Source of the DNA: Eubacteriales bacterium
Lineage (GTDB): Bacteria; Bacillota_A; Clostridia; Christensenellales; Aristaeellaceae
Assembly (NCBI GenBank): GCA_029974855.1
Contig: JARKQO010000340.1
Location: 1-19,349 of the forward strand
Direction of reading: 5' to 3'
Length of the DNA: 19,349 bases
This document shows, one piece after another, positions 14,699 through 19,349 of the stretch. The stretch's first letter is position 1. Each line of letters opens with the position of its first letter. Both the position numbers and the translations under genes were made by a program. The notes under the pieces were generated by a model that ran no database searches, was not told where the DNA came from, and worked only from the letters and a program-made list of their open reading frames with translations.

Positions 14699-15121
14699 TC
14701 ACTCCTCTCCCTGGATTTCGGTGATGGTTTCAGCGATTAACCGGATGGCGGCGGCAAGGGGCTGGGCGGGGCCCTGGTCCGGCTGCCCTTGGGAACCCTG
14801 GATCGCTTGAACCCCATGCAAGAGGCCCAATGCTTTCTCCAGCTTGGCGGAGGTCCGCCGGGCCGAGGCGATGGCCCCGATTTTCGCCTCCATCCGCTGG
14901 AGCTTTTGGGTGGAGCGGGTGAGGAGGTCGTGGATGTTTTGGCGGCTGACCCCATACTGCTGGGCGATCTCTCCCAAGGACCAGTCCTCGTCGTAGTACA
15001 AAAGCAGCGCGGCCCGCTGCCGCTCCGTGAGCAGCCCGCCGTAGAAGGCGCACAGGGTGCCCATTTCTACGTTCTGCCGGAGGCGCTCCTCCGGGGAAGG
15101 AGCCAGCTCGTTGGGCTTCAC
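14699..15121 (-). CDS. ylxM: YlxM/p13-type putative DNA-binding protein
   Basis: YlxM is a small helix-turn-helix protein encoded just upstream of ffh in Firmicutes and reported to influence SRP. The core is CAFYGGLLTERQRAALLLYYDEDWSLGEIAQQYGVSRQNIHDLLTRS, a sigma-70-region-4-like helix-turn-helix. A helical segment and a Gln/Pro-rich linker follow. I chose the GTG at 15121, which follows GGGGGAG. This gives 140 residues, longer than the usual roughly 110, mainly from the C-terminal tail. The gene has a strong promoter at 15179-15208 flanked by repeated TGTCAAG elements, and it starts the ylxM-to-trmD operon. Confidence 0.88.
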   Translation of the reverse strand: MKPNELAPSPEERLRQNVEMGTLCAFYGGLLTERQRAALLLYYDEDWSLGEIAQQYGVSRQNIHDLLTRSTQKLQRMEAKIGAIASARRTSAKLEKALGLLHGVQAIQGSQGQPDQGPAQPLAAAIRLIAETITEIQGEE

Positions 15122-15144
15122 AGGCGCTCCCCCTTCCGGAGTGT

Positions 15145-15166
15145 TGTCAAGGATTTTTTCTTGACA
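15145..15166. promoter_or_regulatory. TGTCAAG/CTTGACA palindrome in the ylxM 5' untranslated region
   Basis: Perfect 7-bp arms TGTCAAG (15145-15151) and CTTGACA (15160-15166) enclose eight bases, GATTTTTT. The site is just inside the predicted transcript. A degenerate second copy at 15203-15223 matches 18 of 21 positions, and its left end is the -35 box. Two copies astride a promoter suggest a repressor operator, although an RNA hairpin is also possible. Confidence 0.5.
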
Positions 15167-15178
15167 GGTCCGGGAAGG

Positions 15179-15208
15179 ATTGTACCATTGGTGAGGCTGT
15201 GCTGTCAA
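15179..15208 (-). promoter_or_regulatory. Promoter of the ylxM-ffh-rpsP-khpA-rimM-trmD operon
   Basis: On the minus strand TTGACA (plus 15203-15208) and TACAAT (plus 15179-15184) are 18 bases apart. This leaves a leader of about 50 bases before the ylxM GTG. It is the only well-formed promoter seen for the operon. Confidence 0.82.
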
Positions 15209-15223
15209 GGGTTTTTGCTGGAC
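15203..15223. repeat. Second, degenerate copy of the ylxM promoter element
   Basis: This segment repeats 15145-15165 in direct orientation with three mismatches, at a 58-base offset. Its first six bases are the reverse complement of the -35 box. A protein bound here would block RNA polymerase directly. Confidence 0.5.
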
Positions 15224-15290
15224 GGTGCGGGCGGCCTTTCACAAAATGATTCGCATGAAGCAGATCTTGTGGCGGATCCCCCTTCCGGTG

Positions 15291-15299
15291 TGGTATACT
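15291..15299 (+). promoter_or_regulatory. Extended -10 promoter of the DUF362 gene
   Basis: TGG followed by TATACT fits an extended -10 element. No good -35 box lies at 16-18 bases; TTGTGG at 15267-15272 is 21 bases away. The ATG is 48 bases downstream of the box. Confidence 0.5.
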
Positions 15300-15346
15300 A
15301 CTTCCATCCGCACAACCTTCCATATTACGAAGGAGGACCCTTTTGT

Positions 15347-16390
15347 ATGAACAAGAGAATACTGTCCGCGCTTTTGGTATCCGTGCTGGTGGCTTTGCTC
15401 TGGGTGGGAGGCGGACAGGGCATCCCCGATTCTTTTGCCAATGAAACACCCGCATGGAGCGGTGAGCAGGCGGGCGCGCTTCCGCCTGAAAGCGCGCAGG
15501 GCAAAGCGGAAGCCCCTGCCGGGGCTCCGGCGGTTTATATGACCACCGATCTATCGCCCCGGGGGCTGATGGCGGTGTACGAGGCGCTGGCATGGCAGCC
15601 CACCGGCAAGGTGGCCGTAAAGCTCAGCACCGGCGAAGCGGGCAACAAGTATTATCTTTCCCCCGACCTCATCAAGGAGCTGGTGCAGCGGGTAGAGGGC
15701 ACCATTGTGGAGTGCAATACGGCCTATGGCGGCCTTCGCTCCCGTACGGCCATGCACCTGCAGGTGGCGGAAGACCACGGCTTTACGGCCATTGCGGATG
15801 TGGACATCATGGACGCGGAAGGCTCTATCCCGTTGCCGGTGGAGGGCGGCGTCCGCCTCACGGAAAACCTTGTGGGCGCAAACTTCGCAAAGTATGATTC
15901 CTGCCTCGTGCTCTCCCATTTCAAGGGCCACGAAATGGCCGGCTTCGGCGGCGCCCTCAAGAATATCTCCATTGGCATCGCTTCCTCGGAGGGAAAGGCG
16001 TGGATTCACAGCGGAGGCACCAGCCGGACCAATATGTGGGGCGGGAAACAGGACCCCTTCCTGGAATCCATGGCGGAAGCGGCCAAGTCCGTATCCGACG
16101 CCCTGGGCAAGGGGGAGCGGATCGTATACATCAATGTCATGAACTACCTGTCTGTGGACTGTGACTGTAACGGAAGCCCGGCCAAGCCGGACATGCACGA
16201 CATCGGCATCCTGGCCTCCGCCGACCCGGTGGCCTTGGACCAGGCCTGCGTTGATTTGGTGTATGCCGCCCAGGATGGGAAATCCCTCATTGCCCGGATG
16301 GAATCCAGAAATGGGCTGCACATCCTGGAGCACGCGGAAAGCATCGGCCTTGGCAGCAGAGCTTACACGCTGGTGAGCCTGGATGATTGA
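15347..16390 (+). CDS. Secreted DUF362 domain protein
   Basis: This 347-residue protein has a Sec-type signal peptide (MNKR, then a hydrophobic core to about residue 25, likely cut after SFA near residue 31). A low-complexity Ala/Gly/Pro-rich linker to about residue 60 leads into a DUF362 domain. The family's most conserved stretch is clear: LSHFKGHEMAGFGGALKNISIG, then SEGKAWIHSGG, and later CDCNGSPAKPDMHDIGILASADPVALDQA. Many DUF362 proteins carry a ferredoxin-like 4Fe-4S cluster after this. Here I see no CxxCxxC array, only the CDC pair. The ATG sits 10 bases after AAGGAGG. The permease gene follows on the same strand. The role is unknown; redox or metal handling outside the membrane is a guess from the family. 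Confidence 0.82.
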   Translation: MNKRILSALLVSVLVALLWVGGGQGIPDSFANETPAWSGEQAGALPPESAQGKAEAPAGAPAVYMTTDLSPRGLMAVYEALAWQPTGKVAVKLSTGEAGNKYYLSPDLIKELVQRVEGTIVECNTAYGGLRSRTAMHLQVAEDHGFTAIADVDIMDAEGSIPLPVEGGVRLTENLVGANFAKYDSCLVLSHFKGHEMAGFGGALKNISIGIASSEGKAWIHSGGTSRTNMWGGKQDPFLESMAEAAKSVSDALGKGERIVYINVMNYLSVDCDCNGSPAKPDMHDIGILASADPVALDQACVDLVYAAQDGKSLIARMESRNGLHILEHAESIGLGSRAYTLVSLDD

Positions 16391-16513
16391 AGCGATCCGG
16401 GGAGCCGGTGAAGGGGGTCCTGATCCACGGAGATTCTGAAACGGGAATTCATTTATCTCTGGTATTACGCCGACGTTCAGTTCCGGCAGATTTTCGGGTA
16501 TTGGCTGCTGGGC

Positions 16514-17332
16514 ATGGCGCTGGGTTCGGTGGTTTCGGTGTTTGGAAAAGAACGGCTCCGGCTTTTGGTGGAGCGCCTGGGTGAAAAAAAACTGGGGCTG
16601 TTTGGCATTGTTCCCGCCTGTATCCTTGGTATTGCCTCCCCGCTGTGCATGTACGGGACGATTCCCATTGCCGCCTCCTTTTCAGAAAAAGGGATGCGGG
16701 ACGACTGGCTGGCCTCCTTCATGATGGCGTCCATTCTGCTGAACCCTCAGCTTATTCTCTATAGCGCGGCGCTGGGAACAACGGCGCTCATGGTCCGGAT
16801 CGCGTCTTGCTTCCTATGCGGCATCGCGGCGGGGCTGCTGGTGCATGCATGCTACCGGGGAAAGCCTTTTTTCCGCTTTTCCGGCTTTGGAGACCAAGAA
16901 AGCAGAGATACCCACCCCAATCTCCTTGTGCGCCTTGTGAAAAATTTTGGGCGCAATGTGAAGGCGACGGGCCTCTATTTCCTTTTGGGGATCGCCCTGT
17001 CGGCCTTGTTTCAGCGGTATATACCGGCGGAGGCCTTTGCCGCTCTGTTCGGGAAAAACCAGGGCTTCGGCGTGCTGATGGCGGCCACCGTCGGCGTGCC
17101 GCTGTATGCCTGCGGAGGCGGGACCATTCCCCTTTTGCAGCAGTGGCTATACAGCGGCATGAGCATGGGCGGCGCGGCGGCTTTTATGATTACCGGCCCG
17201 GCCACCAAGATCACAAACCTCGGCGCTTTGAAGATCGCGTTGGGGATGAAGCGCTTCTTGCTGTACTTGGCCTTTGCAATGGCATTTGCCTTTGGGACGG
17301 GCTTGGCGGTCAACTGGCTGATGGCGGGATAG
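16514..17332 (+). CDS. ArsP_1-type permease (SaoE-like efflux family), start uncertain
   Basis: This polytopic protein (272 residues from the first ATG) belongs to the predicted permease family ArsP_1, which includes organoarsenical exporters. Two pseudo-repeats carry the signature: ASPLCMYGTIPIAASFSEKG (Cys45) and VGVPLYACGGGTIPLLQQW (Cys200). The usual second Cys of the first motif is Met/Tyr here. The reading frame stays open back to 16424 and encodes LKREFIYLWYY, then QIFGYWLLG, which looks like the family's true N-terminus. That stretch has no ATG, GTG or TTG, and the ATG at 16514 has no ribosome site. An ATT (16433) or CTG (16436) start, or a lesion, is therefore possible. It probably shares a transcript with the DUF362 gene. 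The substrate is unknown. Confidence 0.75.
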   Translation: MALGSVVSVFGKERLRLLVERLGEKKLGLFGIVPACILGIASPLCMYGTIPIAASFSEKGMRDDWLASFMMASILLNPQLILYSAALGTTALMVRIASCFLCGIAAGLLVHACYRGKPFFRFSGFGDQESRDTHPNLLVRLVKNFGRNVKATGLYFLLGIALSALFQRYIPAEAFAALFGKNQGFGVLMAATVGVPLYACGGGTIPLLQQWLYSGMSMGGAAAFMITGPATKITNLGALKIALGMKRFLLYLAFAMAFAFGTGLAVNWLMAG

Positions 17333-17361
17333 CCGGAAGTAAGGGAAGGGCTTGGACCCCA

Positions 17362-17400
17362 AAAAGCAGCCAACCGGCACAACGCCGGGCGGCTGCTTTT
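17362..17400. terminator. Bidirectional intrinsic terminator
   Basis: The perfect 10-bp arms AAAAGCAGCC (17362-17371) and GGCTGCTTTT (17391-17400) enclose an inner CCGGC-ACAAC-GCCGG stem. T-runs are present on both strands. It sits between the converging permease gene and the minus-strand membrane-protein gene and can serve both. Confidence 0.92.
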
Positions 17401-17417
17401 CATGAGGGCTTGGAGGG

Positions 17418-17861
17418 TTACATCTTCTTGTCATACACCCGATTGGCAATCAAAAAGGCGATCATCTGCACATACAGCGCCCCCAGGCAGAGATAGGAGG
17501 CAAGCCGGTAGTCCAGGTAGGTGAACAGGAAGATCAAAATCACCAGCGCGGCGGCCCCGGCAAAGAAGCCTACGGTATAAGCGGCCCGGGTGACGGCGAT
17601 GGTGCGCTCGTCGTGCTTCCCGATTTCCTCCTGCTCCCGCTTCTGGGGGGAGATGAGCCTGTTGCGGATGAGCTTGAACAGGGCTACGGCCGCCAGCCCG
17701 GCCCCAAAACCGGAGAACATGCCAAACAAGGTATCCAAATGATGAGGGCGGGTCTCGGCGGAGGGGAGCAGGTAGGCCAAAACGCCAAAGGCCAGGCTGA
17801 CCAGGCCAACCCCCAGCACAAACAGCCAGGCCTTGGCATTGGGTTTCATTTTACAGAGCAT
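17418..17861 (-). CDS. Small DUF2178-like membrane protein paired with an XRE repressor
   Basis: This 147-residue protein has four membrane segments (about residues 12-32, 45-65, 92-114 and 118-140). A charged cytoplasmic loop contains EEIGKHDERTIAVTRAA. The DER-x-x-x-I/V pattern recalls DUF2178-type membrane proteins often found next to small XRE regulators. The ATG at 17861 lies 9 bases after AGGAGG and overlaps the repressor gene by 11 bases, indicating coupled translation. No enzymatic motif is visible. In similar pairs the membrane protein is thought to be the controlled output of the repressor. That is an inference here. Confidence 0.72.
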   Translation of the reverse strand: MLCKMKPNAKAWLFVLGVGLVSLAFGVLAYLLPSAETRPHHLDTLFGMFSGFGAGLAAVALFKLIRNRLISPQKREQEEIGKHDERTIAVTRAAYTVGFFAGAAALVILIFLFTYLDYRLASYLCLGALYVQMIAFLIANRVYDKKM

Positions 17862-18066
17862 GGGTTTCTTCCTCCTCGTCCATGATGAAGATGTCCTCCA
17901 CAAGGCAGCCGAAATACTTGGCGATTTTCAGGGCCAGCACAATGGAGGGGTTGTAGCGTCCGTTTTCCAGGGAGCTGATGGTTTGGCGGGAGACCCGCAG
18001 GGCCAGGGCCAGCTCCTCCTGCTTGATGCCGCGCTGGGCGCGGAGCTCTTCCAGGCGGTTTTTCAT
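17851..18066 (-). CDS. Small XRE family repressor
   Basis: This 71-residue protein is almost entirely a Cro/C1-type helix-turn-helix: MKNRLEELRAQRGIKQEELA, then LRVSRQTISSLENGRYNPSIVLALKIAKYFGC, followed by an acidic tail (VEDIFIMDEEEETHAL). I chose the ATG at 18066, which follows AAAGGA by 6 bases. The longer in-frame reading would use untranslated promoter DNA. The gene is first in a two-gene unit with a membrane protein. Its promoter (18135-18163) is flanked by two matching 20-bp palindromes, the expected arrangement for autorepression. Confidence 0.9.
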   Translation of the reverse strand: MKNRLEELRAQRGIKQEELALALRVSRQTISSLENGRYNPSIVLALKIAKYFGCLVEDIFIMDEEEETHAL

Positions 18067-18110
18067 GGGGGTTCCTTTCTGGGGTGGGGGAGTGGGGGTA
18101 ATAGGGGTTG

Positions 18111-18130
18111 ATGGAAAGCATGCTTTACAT
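18111..18130. promoter_or_regulatory. Operator candidate O2 for the XRE repressor
   Basis: On the minus strand ATGTAAAGCATGCTTTCCAT is a 20-bp palindrome with one mismatched pair and a perfect AAAGCATGCTTT core. It lies just downstream of the -10 box, covering the predicted transcription start. Its left half recurs exactly in O1. Confidence 0.72.
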
Positions 18131-18134
18131 CCAT

Positions 18135-18163
18135 AGGATAGCATGGGAAGGGGAGGATGTCAA
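18135..18163 (-). promoter_or_regulatory. Promoter of the XRE-membrane protein pair
   Basis: On the minus strand TTGACA (plus 18158-18163) and TATCCT (plus 18135-18140) are 17 bases apart. The leader to the ATG is about 60 bases. Operator candidates lie on both sides. Confidence 0.82.
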
Positions 18164-18176
18164 GGGTGCTTTACAT
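18157..18176. promoter_or_regulatory. Operator candidate O1 for the XRE repressor
   Basis: The minus strand carries the same half-site ATGTAAAGCA as O2, followed by CCCTTGACAT, which matches the expected second half at 7 of 10 positions and contains the -35 box. The two operator centres are 46 bases apart. Confidence 0.65.
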
Positions 18177-18195
18177 ACTAATTTTTTCGGGAAGC

Positions 18196-18228
18196 AAAAA
18201 GCCGCGATGTGTTCAAGGCGGGCTTTTT
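18196..18228 (-). terminator. Terminator overlapping the end of the 126-residue membrane protein gene
   Basis: AAAAAGCC (18196-18203) and GGCTTTTT (18221-18228) form an 8-bp stem with a 17-base loop on either strand, extendable by AGC/GCT outside. The stop codon of the minus-strand gene (18213-18215) lies in the loop. Confidence 0.7.
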
Positions 18229-18593
18229 CTGCTTCTCTTTTTTTGCCGTGCTTCCTTGATTCTATTTCGCGTGCTTACAGCCAGTGCCACAGCCGTAAGA
18301 AACGGAATGGCAAGCATCCCGCAACCCTCCAATATTTCAAGCCATTGCCAACTGTCCTCAAAAGTGCCCGCTTGGCATCCTTTCTTACGCTTTACCCGTT
18401 TTTGCCAGGCGTTCTTGATTGCGCCCAGCACGACCGCAACGAGCATGACAACCAGCATGACAGCCAAAACAAATAGGATCAGGCCCCAAATAAACTCCAA
18501 CACTTCGCGCGTTTCACGGAGCGGGTTCTCAAAATACGCTACATCGATCATTCTGCATAAAGGAAGCAGCAGAAACGTTTTCAAAAACTCCAA
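18213..18593 (-). CDS. Small membrane protein of unknown family
   Basis: I do not recognise this protein. From the TTG at 18593, which follows AAGGAGG by about 8 bases, it has 126 residues. A GTG at 18614 would add seven residues but lies upstream of that site. There is a strong membrane segment (about residues 34-57, FIWGLILFVLAVMLVVMLVAVVLGAI compositionally), a basic loop (KRVKRKKG), a second hydrophobic stretch (about 87-105) and a very basic C-terminus (KKRSRKSPP). The base composition is more AT-rich than the housekeeping block. It follows an XRE gene on the same strand, 100 bases downstream, with its own extended -10 element. Confidence 0.6.
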   Translation of the reverse strand: MEFLKTFLLLPLCRMIDVAYFENPLRETREVLEFIWGLILFVLAVMLVVMLVAVVLGAIKNAWQKRVKRKKGCQAGTFEDSWQWLEILEGCGMLAIPFLTAVALAVSTRNRIKEARQKKRSRKSPP

Positions 18594-18654
18594 GGAATCC
18601 CCTCCTTGCGCCACGGGCTGTTAGGGAGGCGGTGCGAAGCTCAGCATACCTAAT

Positions 18655-18663
18655 ATTGTACCA
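18655..18663 (-). promoter_or_regulatory. Extended -10 element upstream of the 126-residue membrane protein gene
   Basis: On the minus strand TGG precedes TACAAT (plus 18655-18660). No convincing -35 box is at 16-18 bases. It would give a leader of about 55 bases. Confidence 0.5.
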
Positions 18664-18693
18664 TACATGAATTTTAGAAAACCCTGGGCTCTC

Positions 18694-18942
18694 CTACGGA
18701 CCGGGGAGAAAAAAGTCCTCATACCCCATGCCCAGGGCTTCTTTGATGGCGCTTAGCTCCTGGACGGAAATATGCCGAATGCCGGCCTCGATTTTGGCCA
18801 AAGTGCCCCGGGAGATGTCGCATTCCAGCAGCTGTATCTTGGCGGCAAGCTGCTCCTGGGTCATGCCGAAAGCGACTCTTGCTTTGCGGATATTTTCCCC
18901 GATGGTTTTGTCGGCCTTGATGCTTTGTGCCAAGCACGCCAC
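18694..18942 (-). CDS. XRE family transcriptional regulator
   Basis: This protein has up to 82 residues, built around one Cro/C1-type helix-turn-helix: TIGENIRKARVAFGMTQEQLAAKIQ, then ISRGTLAKIEAGIRHISVQELSAIKEALG, ending YEDFFLPGP. The start is uncertain. A GTG at 18942 has AAGGG only 3 bases away, and a TTG at 18933 has AGGTGG at about 5 bases; neither changes the domain. It is divergent from a 60-residue gene. The 95-base gap contains overlapping promoters and two GCTCT/AGAGC palindromes, so it probably represses itself and that gene. A small membrane-protein gene follows downstream. Confidence 0.87.
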   Translation of the reverse strand: MACLAQSIKADKTIGENIRKARVAFGMTQEQLAAKIQLLECDISRGTLAKIEAGIRHISVQELSAIKEALGMGYEDFFLPGP

Positions 18943-18952
18943 CTGCCCTTAG

Positions 18953-18968
18953 GCTCTATTTTCAGAGC
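18953..18968. promoter_or_regulatory. Operator candidate near the XRE start codon
   Basis: GCTCTA-TTTT-CAGAGC is a 16-bp inverted repeat with one mismatched pair. It matches the palindrome at 19008-19023 in arm sequence and spacing. It lies in the predicted 5' untranslated region of the XRE gene. Confidence 0.6.
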
Positions 18969-18977
18969 AAAGATGGC

Positions 18978-19006
18978 TTGATTATACAAAGGGGTTATGG
19001 TATGAT
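18978..19006 (+). promoter_or_regulatory. Promoter of the 60-residue gene, overlapping a divergent promoter
   Basis: TTGATT (18978-18983) and TATGAT (19001-19006) are 17 bases apart, with an extended TG at 18998-18999. On the minus strand a perfect TATAAT (plus 18981-18986) overlaps this -35 box and could serve the XRE gene, though its -35 is poor. Confidence 0.7.
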
Positions 19007-19007
19007 T

Positions 19008-19023
19008 GCTCTAATAATAGAGC
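19008..19023. promoter_or_regulatory. Operator candidate at the start site of the 60-residue gene
   Basis: A perfect 16-bp inverted repeat, GCTCTA-ATAA-TAGAGC, lies directly after the plus-strand -10 box and ahead of the ribosome site. The second copy lies 55 bases upstream. Confidence 0.65.
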
Positions 19024-19037
19024 AGAGAAGGGATGAA

Positions 19038-19220
19038 ATGCCGGATTATCAAGCAATGTATATTGTACTGTTTCAAGCGGTGACCCGGGCCATTGCCACG
19101 CTGCAGGAGGCGCAAAAGCAGGCGGAAGAGTTGTATTTGGGGGAGGAGCCTGTGAAGCCTGTGAAGCCTGTGAAGCTTATCTTATTGCGAGCTTCAAAGC
19201 CAGAGGATAAAGAAGGGTGA
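19038..19220 (+). CDS. Small 60-residue protein of unknown function
   Basis: The ATG follows GAAGGG by about 5 bases and a good promoter is upstream. The protein starts MPDYQAMYIVLFQAVTRAIA and continues as an amphipathic helix (TLQEAQKQAEELYL). Small proteins of this type, with an MPDYQ-M-Y start and a paired-helix look, recur in Clostridia, often near phage or mobile genes, without known function. The C-terminal part has three tandem Pro-Val-Lys units encoded by a 9-bp repeat (19149-19175), then a basic, polar tail. It is divergent from an XRE regulator that likely controls it, and it ends 10 bases before a strong terminator. Confidence 0.68.
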   Translation: MPDYQAMYIVLFQAVTRAIATLQEAQKQAEELYLGEEPVKPVKPVKLILLRASKPEDKEG

Positions 19221-19230
19221 ATAGGACGTA

Positions 19231-19268
19231 GGAGCGCCCCGCATGCCGCGAGGCGCTCCCATATTTTT
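19231..19268 (+). terminator. Intrinsic terminator of the 60-residue gene
   Basis: GGAGCGCC (19231-19238) pairs perfectly with GGCGCTCC (19252-19259). ATATTTTT follows on the plus strand. Confidence 0.88.
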
Positions 19269-19289
19269 CAAAAACTCTTCCTGTTCCCC

Positions 19290-19344
19290 TTGGACCGTGC
19301 GCAGCGCGGTCCAATAGCGGGTCCAGGGCATAGCCCTGGCGGGG
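19290..19344. repeat. Dispersed hairpin repeat, copy 2, with an adjoining hairpin
   Basis: TTGGACCG (19290-19297) and CGGTCCAA (19307-19314) form an 8-bp hairpin. The segment 19317-19344 then repeats the start of the window (31-60), with arms CCAGGGC and GCCCTGG around ATA. The window ends inside the element, so its full length is not visible. Confidence 0.65.
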
Positions 19345-19349
19345 TTTGG

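Noticed and set aside
13335..14810. Plus-strand open frame of 491 codons opposite ffh
   Set aside because: ffh motifs on the other strand are unambiguous. The antisense product is low complexity with no family resemblance.
1..19349. CRISPR array, tRNA or rRNA genes, insertion sequences
   Set aside because: No regularly spaced repeats, cloverleaf-like segments, rRNA-like blocks, transposase genes or terminal inverted repeats with target duplications were seen. The end repeats are short hairpin elements in direct orientation.

Overview
The window is a GC-rich chromosomal segment of a low-G+C-lineage bacterium (Firmicutes, class Clostridia). The closest feel is a gut Oscillospiraceae/Ruminococcaceae-type genome. 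Evidence: a ylxM-ffh-rpsP-khpA-rimM-trmD operon, a membrane-anchored RNase Y, AGGAGG ribosome binding sites, consensus sigma-A promoters and many intrinsic terminators. This placement is by gene content only.

Bases 1-15121 are mostly housekeeping genes on the minus strand. Read in transcription order they are: ylxM, ffh, rpsP, khpA, rimM, trmD and a small membrane protein (translation and protein targeting); then a YvlD-type membrane protein with surE; then an RpiR-type regulator overlapping a BaiN/HI0933-type flavoprotein, a DEDDh exonuclease and a TGS/uridine-kinase-like nucleoside kinase; then a separately promoted family-2 glycosyltransferase; and last ribonuclease Y with a DUF368 (PopT-type) undecaprenyl-phosphate translocase. 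One short plus-strand gene (10864-11070, ribbon-helix-helix-like) interrupts this block.

The 530 bases between the glycosyltransferase and rny hold no convincing gene. They do hold a perfect TTGACA-17-TATAAT promoter, about 290 structured bases and an intrinsic terminator 70 bases before rny. This is either a free-standing structured RNA or a long attenuated rny leader.

Bases 15122-19349 are more accessory. A divergent control region separates ylxM from a secreted DUF362 protein and an ArsP_1-type permease whose N-terminus lacks an ordinary start codon. A bidirectional terminator follows. Next come two successive minus-strand modules, each a small XRE repressor followed by a small membrane protein. 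Each repressor has its own pair of palindromic operator candidates around its promoter. The second repressor is divergent from a 60-residue protein, with face-to-face promoters and two GCTCTA/TAGAGC operators that look like a small genetic switch.

Both ends of the window carry the same dispersed hairpin repeat (31-60 and 19317-19344). No tRNA, rRNA, CRISPR array, insertion sequence or complete mobile element was seen.
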